Below are positions 7,843-15,105 of a DNA stretch of 26,255 nt, one piece after another. The stretch lies in the NCBI GenBank assembly GCA_031546715.1, contig JAVBKA010000036.1, positions 1-26,255 on the forward strand, in the 5' to 3' direction. How positions within the stretch are numbered: the stretch's first letter is position 1; every line of letters begins with the position of its first letter. The translations under genes were made by a program, and so were the position numbers. The notes under the pieces were generated by a model. It saw only the letters and a program-made list of their open reading frames with translations. It was not told the origin of the DNA and did no database searches. Origin of the DNA: JAVBKA01 sp031546715. GTDB taxonomy: Bacteria > Bacillota > Clostridia > Oscillospirales > UBA929.

Positions 7843-7869
7843 CTTCACCGCGTTACAAAGGCGGCGAAG
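7843..7869 (+). promoter_or_regulatory. Hairpin in the mnmG 5' leader
   Basis: CTTC-A-CCGC (7843-7851) can pair with GCGG-C-GAAG (7861-7869) around a 9-nt loop. It has eight pairs and one A/C mismatch and no U-run, so it is not a terminator. It lies about 20 nt before the start codon, where it could affect translation or RNA stability. Confidence 0.35.
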
Positions 7870-7889
7870 TAATAGTGGGGAAAACTTAA

Positions 7890-9773
7890 ATGACATATAT
7901 CGCAGGAAAATTTGATATCGCCGTTATCGGCGCAGGACACGCAGGCATTGAAGCCGCATTGTCTTGCGCCCGTTTGGGTTGCTCGGTCGCACTGTTTTCT
8001 CTGTCCTTGGACACAGTGGGAAACCTGCCATGTAACCCAAGCATCGGCGGCAGTGCAAAGGGGCAGCTTGTTCGCGAAATAGATGCGCTGGGCGGCGAAA
8101 TGGCTCGAGCCGCTGACGAATGCTGCATTCAGTACCGTATGCTGAACTTAGGAAAAGGGCCTTCCGTCCATGCTATTAGGGCGCAAGCCGACCGTACAAG
8201 ATATCACATACGCATGAAAAGAACTCTTGAAAATCAGTCGGGGGTTACATTAAAACAGAGCGAAATTGTTAAAATAAACACTGAAGACGGTCGTGCATCT
8301 TCCGTGCTGACAGCTTCGGGTGCTACCTATGAGGTCAAGGCAGTTATCATCGCCAGCGGAACGTATTTGCAGGGCAAGCTCATAACAGGGGAAGATATTC
8401 GGTCAGGCGGTCCTGACGGTACATCCCCCGCCAACCAACTGTCAAGCTCGTTGTTGGAGCTTGGTATTCCACTTCGGCGGTTTAAAACAGGCACTCCCCC
8501 CAGAATTTTGGGGCGCAGTGTCGATTTTACCAAGCTTTCCCGACAGGACGGGGACGAAAACATGCCTCCGTTTTCCTTCACAACCACTGCACCTATTAAT
8601 AATACCGCCTGCTGCTGGCTTACGTATACCAACCCCGAAACCCATGAGATTTTGCGGTCAAATTTACACAGAAGCCCTCTGTTTTCGGGGGTTATCGAAG
8701 GCGTCGGACCTCGGTACTGCCCTTCCATAGAAGATAAAGTGGTGCGCTTTGCAGACAAGGAGCGTCATCCTGTGTTTTTAGAGCCCATGGGCGAGCTGAC
8801 GGACGAAATGTACTGTCAAGGGCTGTCCTCCTCCATGCCCGAAGAGGTGCAGGAGCAGGTACTGCACTCTATAGAGGGACTGGAAAACGCCGTTATTTGC
8901 CGCATTGGTTACGCCATCGAGTATGACTGTTGCGACCCCACGGTTTTACTGCCCACCTTGGAACTGAAAACCGTCAAGGGTATATACGGCGCGGGGCAGT
9001 TTTGCGGCTCGTCAGGTTATGAAGAGGCGGCGGCTCAAGGTCTGGTGGCGGGAATTAACGCCGCACTGTCAGTACTTGGACGTGAACCCTATGTAATGGA
9101 GCGGCAAGGCTCGTATATCGGAACGCTGATTGACGATTTAGTTACCCGCGGCACCAACGAGCCCTACCGCATGATGACCAGCCGCAGTGAAGTTAGAATG
9201 CTTCTGCGCCAAGACAATGCGGACATGCGCCTAACTCCAGACGGCTATAAGCTTGGGCTAATCAGCAAGGAACGTTATGAGAACATGCTTGAAAAATACA
9301 GGCGAATAGACGCTGAAATACAGCGTTTAGAGCGCGTAAATATACCCCCCAGTGGGGGGCTTAACGAGTATCTAACGCAAAAAGGCTCAACGGTAATTAC
9401 CACAGGAATTAAGCTCGCCGACCTTGTGCGCCGTCCCGAGCTTTCCTACGAAGGTCTTGCACCCTTTGACAATGACCGCGAGGTCATGACGGCCGCGGAA
9501 CGCGAGCAGGTTGAAATATCCATAAAATACGAAGGCTATATCCGCAGACAAAACAGCGGAATCGCCTCCGCCCGCAAAATGGAAAGCACGAAACTACCCG
9601 AGGACATCGACTATATGGCAATTAACGGACTGCGCATCGAGGCAAGACAAAAGCTCGCCTCAGTGCGTCCGTCCAATTTAGGTCAAGCATCAAGAATATC
9701 AGGGGTCAACCCGGCAGATATTACCGCGTTGATGATTTGGATGAAGAGAACCATTGAACCAAATGCACCCTAA
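7890..9773 (+). CDS. mnmG: tRNA U34 carboxymethylaminomethyl synthase, FAD subunit MnmG/GidA
   Basis: A 627-residue protein, normal length. With MnmE it makes the cmnm5 modification at wobble U34 of several tRNAs, using FAD, NADH and methylene-THF. The N-terminal Rossmann FAD motif is GAGHAGIEAALSCARLG (about 15-31). Other GidA signatures are CNPSIGG and GGEMARAADECCIQYRMLN, RFKTGTPPRI, and GAGQFCGSSGYEEAAAQGL in the second FAD-contact region. The C-terminal helical domain that contacts MnmE is complete (ending RISGVNPADITALM). The ATG start is preceded by a G-rich but weak ribosome site. Its stop overlaps the stop of the convergent XRE gene by four bases, with no terminator between them, so the converging transcripts probably overlap. 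No mnmE or rsmG neighbour is present here. Confidence 0.97.
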   Translation: MTYIAGKFDIAVIGAGHAGIEAALSCARLGCSVALFSLSLDTVGNLPCNPSIGGSAKGQLVREIDALGGEMARAADECCIQYRMLNLGKGPSVHAIRAQADRTRYHIRMKRTLENQSGVTLKQSEIVKINTEDGRASSVLTASGATYEVKAVIIASGTYLQGKLITGEDIRSGGPDGTSPANQLSSSLLELGIPLRRFKTGTPPRILGRSVDFTKLSRQDGDENMPPFSFTTTAPINNTACCWLTYTNPETHEILRSNLHRSPLFSGVIEGVGPRYCPSIEDKVVRFADKERHPVFLEPMGELTDEMYCQGLSSSMPEEVQEQVLHSIEGLENAVICRIGYAIEYDCCDPTVLLPTLELKTVKGIYGAGQFCGSSGYEEAAAQGLVAGINAALSVLGREPYVMERQGSYIGTLIDDLVTRGTNEPYRMMTSRSEVRMLLRQDNADMRLTPDGYKLGLISKERYENMLEKYRRIDAEIQRLERVNIPPSGGLNEYLTQKGSTVITTGIKLADLVRRPELSYEGLAPFDNDREVMTAAEREQVEISIKYEGYIRRQNSGIASARKMESTKLPEDIDYMAINGLRIEARQKLASVRPSNLGQASRISGVNPADITALMIWMKRTIEPNAP

Positions 9774-10414
9774 CTCTTTTCCCTATTTTTCAGCGAATAA
9801 TAATACGCCTTCTCAAAAACCCTAAGCTTGCTGTAGCAATTCTCAAGCTCCTCATAAAGCTCAGGCAGACGCATTGCCCCGATACTTCCCACAGGTAGCG
9901 ATTCGGCGAATTTCTGCTCGGCGTTTTCCATAATCAAGGACGCATCCTCATGCTGACCAAGCCTTGCAAAAGCCTTGCCTTGAACCAGCGCAGCTAAAAA
10001 CCGATTAGCGGCATATTTCGGGGCGAAATCTGCAAGCAAGGCCGCCGCACCGTCAGGATTATTATTAATAAGCATATGCTCCGCCTCTATAATGCGCAAT
10101 TCCTCGCCCTGCTGTTCCCAAAGAAGCTTTTTTTCGCCGAACAATGCGGCAAAATTCTCGTCCTTGATGTCAAGCTCAGCAAAAAGACTGTCATCAGACG
10201 ACTTTTCCCTTGAGAGCATATCATAATTCGATAGAAAATAGCCCGCAGGGAGCTGCAAAACAGAGGAGAGGTACTCCAGCGTCTTGACGGACGGGGTCGC
10301 ACTGTCGTTCTCTATCTTAGAAAGCATATTTCTTGTTATAAAGTCGCCAACGACCTCCTGTTGGGTCATTTGCTTCTCAAGACGGGTTTCTTTTATTCGT
10401 TGTCCTAATGTCAT
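9770..10414 (-). CDS. XRE-family transcriptional regulator with TPR-like C-terminal domain
   Basis: A 214-residue protein if started at ATG 10412-10414, preferred because AGAAGGTG lies seven bases upstream; an ATG six codons further up has no ribosome site. Residues 1-60 form an HTH_3 domain (MTLGQRIKETRLEKQMTQQE, then FITRNMLSKIENDSATPSVKTL). The remainder is helical and Ala/Leu/Glu-rich with TPR-like spacing, as in PlcR/Rgg-type regulators that sense peptides; no ligand is known. It is divergent from the NfeD/flotillin operon. A 15-bp palindrome lies four bases downstream of its own -10, and a near-identical one lies four bases downstream of the -10 of the divergent promoter. Inferred role: repressor of itself and that operon. 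A trimmed Rap-like fold cannot be excluded. Confidence 0.88.
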   Translation of the reverse strand: MTLGQRIKETRLEKQMTQQEVVGDFITRNMLSKIENDSATPSVKTLEYLSSVLQLPAGYFLSNYDMLSREKSSDDSLFAELDIKDENFAALFGEKKLLWEQQGEELRIIEAEHMLINNNPDGAAALLADFAPKYAANRFLAALVQGKAFARLGQHEDASLIMENAEQKFAESLPVGSIGAMRLPELYEELENCYSKLRVFEKAYYYSLKNREKS

Positions 10415-10433
10415 ATGCACACCTTCTTGCATA

Positions 10434-10448
10434 GTAAATTTAATTTAC
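10434..10448. promoter_or_regulatory. Operator palindrome 1 (GTAAATTTAATTTAC)
   Basis: A perfect 7-1-7 palindrome four bases downstream of the -10 box of the XRE gene's own promoter, covering its expected start site. One arm is identical to an arm of operator 2 at 10519-10533. It is probably bound by the XRE protein encoded alongside. Confidence 0.65.
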
Positions 10449-10452
10449 AACC

Positions 10453-10481
10453 ATTGTATCATAGTTATTTTTCTTTTGCAA
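10453..10481 (-). promoter_or_regulatory. Promoter of the XRE regulator gene
   Basis: Minus-strand TTGCAA (10476-10481), a 17-bp spacer and TACAAT (10453-10458). The transcript would start inside operator palindrome 1. Confidence 0.65.
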
Positions 10482-10485
10482 CAGC

Positions 10486-10514
10486 TTGACAAATGAAATT
10501 TTTTTGAATATAAT
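10486..10514 (+). promoter_or_regulatory. Consensus promoter of the NfeD/flotillin operon
   Basis: TTGACA (10486-10491), a 17-bp spacer and TATAAT (10509-10514): a perfect sigma-A promoter. A promoter this strong with an operator on its start site suggests control mainly by repression. B. subtilis yuaFG, by contrast, is reported to be under sigma-W. Confidence 0.85.
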
Positions 10515-10518
10515 GTAG

Positions 10519-10533
10519 GTAACTTAAATTTAC
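10519..10533. promoter_or_regulatory. Operator palindrome 2 (GTAACTTAAATTTAC)
   Basis: The same 15-bp design as operator 1 with one mismatched position (GTAACTT / AATTTAC). It begins four bases after the -10 of the rightward promoter, exactly mirroring the spacing at the XRE promoter. Confidence 0.62.
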
Positions 10534-10547
10534 ATGGAGGTGTTCAC

Positions 10548-11195
10548 GTGTTTGCTTGGTTTGATGCGCTTCCTGTCCTTTCAAAAATATTCGTTGTGTG
10601 CGCCGCTCCTGCAACTATTATCTTGGTGATTCAGACGATTATGCTGTTTTTTGGTCATGGCGGCGATGCGTCGCTGGAAAGTGACGTATCTGGTATTCAT
10701 GACTTCGGCAGCCACGGTGCGGACTTCCATGCGGAGCTTAACGCACAGGATACAAGTATTCACGATACTGCCGATTTTGACGCAGCAGGCTTGCGCCTGT
10801 TTACAGTAAGAGGAATTTTCGCCTTTTTAGCCCTCGGCGGCTGGACAGGAGTTTTTTGCTTGGAAACAGGCATGAACCCTGTGCTTGCTATCTTTATAGC
10901 CTTTGTTGTGGGCGCGGCGTCTCTATATCTTCACGCTAAAATGATGCAATCTATGATGTCGCTTCAAGAAAGCGGAAATATTGACTATCGCAAAGCGTTA
11001 GGACGCAGTGCCAGCGTGTACCTGACAATCCCCGCAAGCGGCGGCGGTCAAGGCAAAATAAACGTCGAGCTGTCCGGCGCATTAGGCGAGTACTCAGCCG
11101 TTACAAATCAAAAACACGCCATAAAAACCGGAGCTATCGTCCGAATTGTTGACCTTATGGGCGATGTTTTTGTGGTTGAGCAGGATAAAATGTAA
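10548..11195 (+). CDS. NfeD/YuaF-like membrane protein (flotillin partner)
   Basis: A 215-residue protein starting at GTG 10548 with GGAGGTG five bases upstream. A membrane helix at about 12-34 is followed by a long His/Asp-rich polar loop (about 36-80, with several HD pairs such as GIHDFGSHGADFH). Two more helices follow (about 86-103 and 108-127), then a C-terminal OB-fold-like domain (about 145-215) with GRSASVYLTIPASGGGQGK and GAIVRIVDLMGDVFVVE. This layout matches NfeD-family proteins such as B. subtilis YuaF, encoded next to flotillin FloT. The His/Asp-rich loop is predicted to be extracellular and might bind metal, which is inference. It is first in an operon with an antitoxin-like gene and a flotillin gene. 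Confidence 0.85.
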   Translation: MFAWFDALPVLSKIFVVCAAPATIILVIQTIMLFFGHGGDASLESDVSGIHDFGSHGADFHAELNAQDTSIHDTADFDAAGLRLFTVRGIFAFLALGGWTGVFCLETGMNPVLAIFIAFVVGAASLYLHAKMMQSMMSLQESGNIDYRKALGRSASVYLTIPASGGGQGKINVELSGALGEYSAVTNQKHAIKTGAIVRIVDLMGDVFVVEQDKM

Positions 11196-11270
11196 TATCG
11201 GTTTTGTGGCGCATTTCAAATTGATACATTTTAATTACCGTAATTCAAATTAATGTAAGGGGTGAGTGTC

Positions 11271-11549
11271 ATGGCTAAAAATGCAAGTTTGTATATTCGG
11301 ACAGACCAAGAAACAAAGGATAACGCCGAAGCCCTGTTCTCAAGCTTTGGCATAACTGTAACTGATGCTGTAAACATGTTTTTAAAGAAGTCAATTATGG
11401 TTCACGGCTTACCCTTCGAGCTTAGGCAGGAAATACCCAACACTGAAACAATTGCCGCAATGGAAGAAGCCGATAGAATTAGCCGTGACCCCAGTGTAAA
11501 AGCTTACTCAGATGTTGACGAAATGATGAGGGAGCTGCTAGCGCATTAA
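11271..11549 (+). CDS. RelB/DinJ-family antitoxin-like protein without an adjacent toxin
   Basis: A 92-residue protein starting at ATG 11271, chosen because GGGGTGA lies five bases upstream; a GTG three codons earlier lies inside that ribosome site. The N-terminal half is a ribbon-helix-helix of the RelB/DinJ type: KNASLYIRTDQETKDNAEAL, then FGITVTDAVNMFLKKS and HGLPFEL. The C-terminal half ends with the family's SDVDEMMRELL-like tail. Such proteins normally neutralise a RelE/YafQ/YoeB-type RNase encoded just downstream and autorepress the operon. Here only 27 bp separate it from the flotillin gene, and no toxin-sized ORF is present. It may be an orphan, may counter a distant toxin, or may act as a local DNA-binding regulator. 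Confidence 0.88.
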   Translation: MAKNASLYIRTDQETKDNAEALFSSFGITVTDAVNMFLKKSIMVHGLPFELRQEIPNTETIAAMEEADRISRDPSVKAYSDVDEMMRELLAH

Positions 11550-11576
11550 TTATTATTAATATGAGGAGTGAATATC

Positions 11577-12998
11577 ATGCCGTTGCTTTCTTCTGGGTTA
11601 ACACCATCCGCACTACTGGGCTTAATCATCATTCTGGCGGTCATAATTTTTCTATCTGGCTTTGTTCTGATAGCATCCCGTTACCGCAAATGTCCCTCGG
11701 ACAAGATTTTGGTTATCTACGGCAAGGTTGGCTCAAACAAAGAGGGCGGCATCCGCAGTGCAAAATGTATTCACGGCGGCGCGGCCTTTATTGTGCCTAT
11801 TATCCAAAGCTATCAGTATCTGGACCTTACGCCTATCTCCATCAGCGTTGACCTTCGCAATGCGCTGTCTCGCCAAAACATCCGAATTGACGTACCTTCA
11901 CGGTTTACCGTTGGTATTTCCACTGAGCCGGGTGTTATTCAAAACGCCGCCGAGCGTCTACTAGGGCTGAAGCTTGCAGAGGTTCAAGAGCTTGCAAAGG
12001 ATATTTTGTTCGGTCAGCTCCGTCTTGTGGTTGCCACCATGGACATTGAAGAAATTAACACAAACAGAGATAAATTCCTTGAAGCTGTTTCAATTAACGT
12101 TGAAAGTGAACTTAAGAAAATCGGTTTGCGTCTGATTAACGTCAACGTAACGGACATCTCCGACGAATCAGGCTATATCGAAGCTCTTGGTAAGGAAGCC
12201 GCCGCACAGGCAATCAACGATGCTAAGAAAAGCGTCGCCGAAAAAGACCGTGACGGTACTATCGGTCAAGCCAACGCTATGCGTGACCAGCGTATCAGCG
12301 TTTCAATGTCTAACTCAGACGCTGTTAAGGGCGAAAACGAAGCTAAAATCAATATCGCTAACTCAGACGCTATACGCCGTGAGCGTGAAGCCGAGGCACT
12401 GAGACGTGCCACCGCCGCAGAAAAGGTTCAAACCGCTAAAGCCTTAGAAGAAGCCTACGCCGCCGAGCAAATGGCGGAATCTGCCCGTGCCGCTCGTGAA
12501 CAAGCGTCCATGGAGGCTGACTTGATTGTTAAGGCAGAGATTGAAAAGAGAACTATTGAAATCGCCGCCGAAGCCGAAGCTGAACAAAACCGCCGTATCG
12601 CTCGCGGTGACGCTGACGCTATATTTGCCCGAATGGAAGCTCAAGCCCGTGGTACTGAGGAGATTCTCGTCCGTCAAGCTGCCGGACTTATGAAAATAGT
12701 CGAAGCCGCACACGGCGATGTTAACGGCGCAGTACGTATGATGATTGCCGACAAGCTGGAAGAGCTTGTTAAAACCCAAGTGGATGCCATTTCTAATCTC
12801 AAAATCGATAAAATTACCGTCTGGGATTCAGGCGCACAAAAGGACGGCAAAAACGCCACCGCCGGCTTTGTGTCAGGCTTGATGCAATCCTTGCCGCCGC
12901 TTAACGACCTATACAAAATGGCGGGACTGCAAATGCCCGATGTTATAAACGTCGAGCCGAAGGAAGTGGCGGCTACGGTGGACGCACCTGCGAAGTAG
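11577..12998 (+). CDS. floT: Flotillin (SPFH/band-7 protein, FloT/YuaG-like)
   Basis: A 473-residue protein from ATG 11577 with GAGGAG eight bases upstream. An N-terminal membrane segment (about 10-33) is followed by the SPFH domain (about 35-200), including IYGKVG, KCIHGGAAFIVPIIQ and VNVTDISDESGYIEALGKEA. The long Ala/Glu-rich coiled coil (about 205-390) has two related units, NSDAVKGENEA and NSDAIRREREA, and the EA/AE-rich heptads of flotillins. The tail ends at VDAPAK. Flotillins scaffold membrane microdomains and influence fluidity, secretion and signalling complexes; NfeD proteins are their usual partners. It closes the operon beginning at 10548, and a stem-loop follows at 13057. Confidence 0.93.
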   Translation: MPLLSSGLTPSALLGLIIILAVIIFLSGFVLIASRYRKCPSDKILVIYGKVGSNKEGGIRSAKCIHGGAAFIVPIIQSYQYLDLTPISISVDLRNALSRQNIRIDVPSRFTVGISTEPGVIQNAAERLLGLKLAEVQELAKDILFGQLRLVVATMDIEEINTNRDKFLEAVSINVESELKKIGLRLINVNVTDISDESGYIEALGKEAAAQAINDAKKSVAEKDRDGTIGQANAMRDQRISVSMSNSDAVKGENEAKINIANSDAIRREREAEALRRATAAEKVQTAKALEEAYAAEQMAESARAAREQASMEADLIVKAEIEKRTIEIAAEAEAEQNRRIARGDADAIFARMEAQARGTEEILVRQAAGLMKIVEAAHGDVNGAVRMMIADKLEELVKTQVDAISNLKIDKITVWDSGAQKDGKNATAGFVSGLMQSLPPLNDLYKMAGLQMPDVINVEPKEVAATVDAPAK

Positions 12999-13056
12999 GG
13001 GCGTTTTGCGGTGGACTGTGCATAATTGACTGTTGACATTTTTTGAATTTATAAAT

Positions 13057-13100
13057 AAAGGGTGTCGTAGTGTAAGCTGAGGCACCCTTTTGTGTTTTAC
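13057..13100 (+). terminator. Terminator after the flotillin gene
   Basis: AAAGGGTG (13057-13064) pairs with CACCCTTT (13083-13090), followed by a short T-rich stretch. The loop is long (18 nt) and the T-run is interrupted, so efficiency is uncertain. Confidence 0.5.
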
Positions 13101-13142
13101 GAGAACTGTTACATCAATTTTTTAAGATTGGGGTAGATTATT

Positions 13143-13877
13143 TTGATTAGTAGAAAAATCATGTCGGCTTTCCTGTGTACGGCTTTCCTACTACTGCTAT
13201 CGAGCTGTGTTCCCTCAACTACCCCTGACCCAGATGCTATACCAGAGACGCCTGACGTAGCAATATCGTCTGAAAGTCCTTCGCCGACATCAAGCACCAA
13301 TAATAACCACACTTCTGTTTCAAAGGGCGAAATAGAAACAGGACTTATTTTTAATTCCGACACAGCGGCAAAAGGCACAGCCCAGATAGATTCATTTAAT
13401 GACGGAGATTCGCCGTATTCTCAATTGCTTGTTACTTTAGGTGACGGCACTGAGCTTACCAAAATTTTTGACGGTGTATACTATCCAAGAATTTCAGTTG
13501 GAAATCTCGACGATGAAATTGATGACGAGATTGCAGTATTTCTTGAAGCTTTCGGCAGCAATTATGGCGGAGGAACAGCCATAGTATTAAAAATAAAAGA
13601 AAATGAAATTGTAGAATTGCATTCCCCATATGAAGCGACAAATGAAGATGGGTTTAGTTTTACAATAATTGACAAAAATTTGAACGATGGCGTTTTGATA
13701 GCCATTGATGGGTCACTAAAGCTTTATGAGTTTATTAAAGACGCCCCCTCCAGATATCTGTCAATGCGTCTGGATGGCAGTAACTGGCGTATTTTTTCTG
13801 CTGGATACGGCAACCCAATCAGCGGTGTGGAAGACGTCAATCCCGATTTACTTGATTTATATGGGTTTAATAGTTAA
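13143..13877 (+). CDS. Small secreted lipoprotein of unknown function
   Basis: A 244-residue protein starting at TTG 13143 behind a GGGGT site; an in-frame ATG six codons later is the alternative. The N-terminus is a lipoprotein signal peptide with the lipobox LLSSC (Cys about 23). A Pro/Ser/Thr/Asp-rich spacer (about 24-60) precedes the folded part. That part contains short Asp-rich segments, VGNLDDEIDDEIAVFLEAFG and a later DGVLIAIDG, resembling repeat/VCBS-like lipoproteins that may bind calcium, but no family can be named. It is expected on the outer face of the membrane. It stands alone between two terminators, and its biological role is unknown. Confidence 0.8.
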   Translation: MISRKIMSAFLCTAFLLLLSSCVPSTTPDPDAIPETPDVAISSESPSPTSSTNNNHTSVSKGEIETGLIFNSDTAAKGTAQIDSFNDGDSPYSQLLVTLGDGTELTKIFDGVYYPRISVGNLDDEIDDEIAVFLEAFGSNYGGGTAIVLKIKENEIVELHSPYEATNEDGFSFTIIDKNLNDGVLIAIDGSLKLYEFIKDAPSRYLSMRLDGSNWRIFSAGYGNPISGVEDVNPDLLDLYGFNS

Positions 13878-13965
13878 ACTTCACACCACCTTCAATACCG
13901 TATTCGCTAGAAAACTAACCCATATTCGCAAGCAAATAAGTTCTTTCATTACAGCGTTTAAACTT

Positions 13966-13998
13966 GACAGTAAAATCTTTTGATTTTACTGTCTTTTT
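13966..13998 (+). terminator. Strong intrinsic terminator after the lipoprotein gene
   Basis: A perfect 12-bp stem, GACAGTAAAATC (13966-13977) and GATTTTACTGTC (13982-13993), with a TTTT loop and then five T. It may also work leftward through its A-rich left arm. It insulates the lipoprotein gene from the racemase-like operon. Confidence 0.85.
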
Positions 13999-14046
13999 AT
14001 GTTACTATATGTCTAATACCATTCGCAACTAAATCCGAAAGGGTGT

Positions 14047-15105
14047 ATGTCAGTGAAGGAGCTAATTGTTGCCGTTAATGATGTCAAGCATAATTTAGAG
14101 GTTGTAAGGGAAAAGACCGCGGCTAAAATTATTGCGGTGGTCAAGTCTGACGCATACGGACTTGGCTTGCTGCAAATGACCCGTCTGCTCTACGAGCTGG
14201 GAGTTCGCTTTTTTGCAGTGGGTGAACCGAGAGAAGGTGTGCTTTTACGGGAAAACGGCTTTACTGACATTGACATACTTTTGCTTCGCTCAACCTCCGC
14301 CCCTGACGAAATTAACCTGATGCTGGATTTTAACATAATCGCCACAATCGGCAGTCAGGACGCAGCTATGGCACTGTCAGGCATTGCGGAAGCCCGAAGC
14401 ACTGTGGCGTCAGCCCACATTAAAATCGACACTGGCTTTGGACGGTACGGCTTTCTCCCATCGGAGACTGAGAAGGTTACGGGAATTTATCGTTATATGC
14501 ATTCCATCTCCGTGGAAGGGATTTACACTCAACTCGATTCCCACAAATCCCATAAGCGCGCGTTGGCGCAAACCGCCGTCTTTGACGAGGTGCTAAAAAC
14601 ACTGCACAGCCAGTCACTGGAAACAGGTCTAGTCCATGCGGTTTCCTCCACAATGCTATTTCGTTTTCGTGATTTGCCTCATTATGACGCAGTGCGAATT
14701 GGTGCGGCTATAGGCGGGCAAATAAAGGGCAAAACAGGGCTTAAGCATATAGGCTTTATCTCCTCCTCCATTACTGACCAACGGTGGATTCCGCAGGGTG
14801 CGGTGGTTTCGGGAGAAAAGGTGCACAAGTCTATGAAAGTCGGTATCGTTCCTGTGGGCTATGCTGACGGAATTGGCATACGCAAGCCAGTATTTACAAA
14901 GCGGGAGCTTCTCGCCGAATGCTACCGCAGACTGTTTTCCACAATGCCTCAAGCTCGCTTTTCAGATGGCAAAAGGGCGAAAATAATCGGGAGAATCGGT
15001 CAAAACCATCTGATAGTTGACATTTCCAAAAACGAAACCTCAAAAAAGGTAATCATCGTTGCAGACGCATTGTTTTGCTCAAAAATTATAAAGCGTTATG
15101 AGTAA
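14047..15105 (+). CDS. Alanine-racemase-fold PLP protein lacking the usual catalytic tyrosine
   Basis: A 352-residue protein, ATG preceded closely by AAGGGTGT. The N-terminal fold-III TIM barrel contains AVVKSDAYGLG with Lys33 as the expected PLP lysine, and KIDTGFGRYGF. The C-terminal domain keeps VPVGYADG (about 268-275). The SYG motif that supplies the second catalytic base in alanine racemases (Tyr265 in the Geobacillus enzyme) is replaced by VVSGEKV (253-259), and the segment up to GYADG is three residues shorter. The usual GRVCMDQ segment reads GRIGQNH. Ordinary Ala racemization therefore looks unlikely by the two-base mechanism; another substrate, another reaction or a binding role is possible. 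The gene overlaps the start of a basic-amino-acid decarboxylase gene by eight bases, suggesting coupled function. Confidence 0.82.
   Translation: MSVKELIVAVNDVKHNLEVVREKTAAKIIAVVKSDAYGLGLLQMTRLLYELGVRFFAVGEPREGVLLRENGFTDIDILLLRSTSAPDEINLMLDFNIIATIGSQDAAMALSGIAEARSTVASAHIKIDTGFGRYGFLPSETEKVTGIYRYMHSISVEGIYTQLDSHKSHKRALAQTAVFDEVLKTLHSQSLETGLVHAVSSTMLFRFRDLPHYDAVRIGAAIGGQIKGKTGLKHIGFISSSITDQRWIPQGAVVSGEKVHKSMKVGIVPVGYADGIGIRKPVFTKRELLAECYRRLFSTMPQARFSDGKRAKIIGRIGQNHLIVDISKNETSKKVIIVADALFCSKIIKRYE

Noticed and set aside
11233..11245. Palindrome AATTACCGTAATT as a third XRE operator
   Set aside because: The half-sites are in inverted order and the sequence differs from the two good operators. No promoter of suitable spacing was found, so it is mentioned only as a possible site for the antitoxin-like protein.
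13033..13055. TTGACA with TATAAA before the lipoprotein gene
   Set aside because: The spacing is only 11 bp, too short for a sigma-A promoter.
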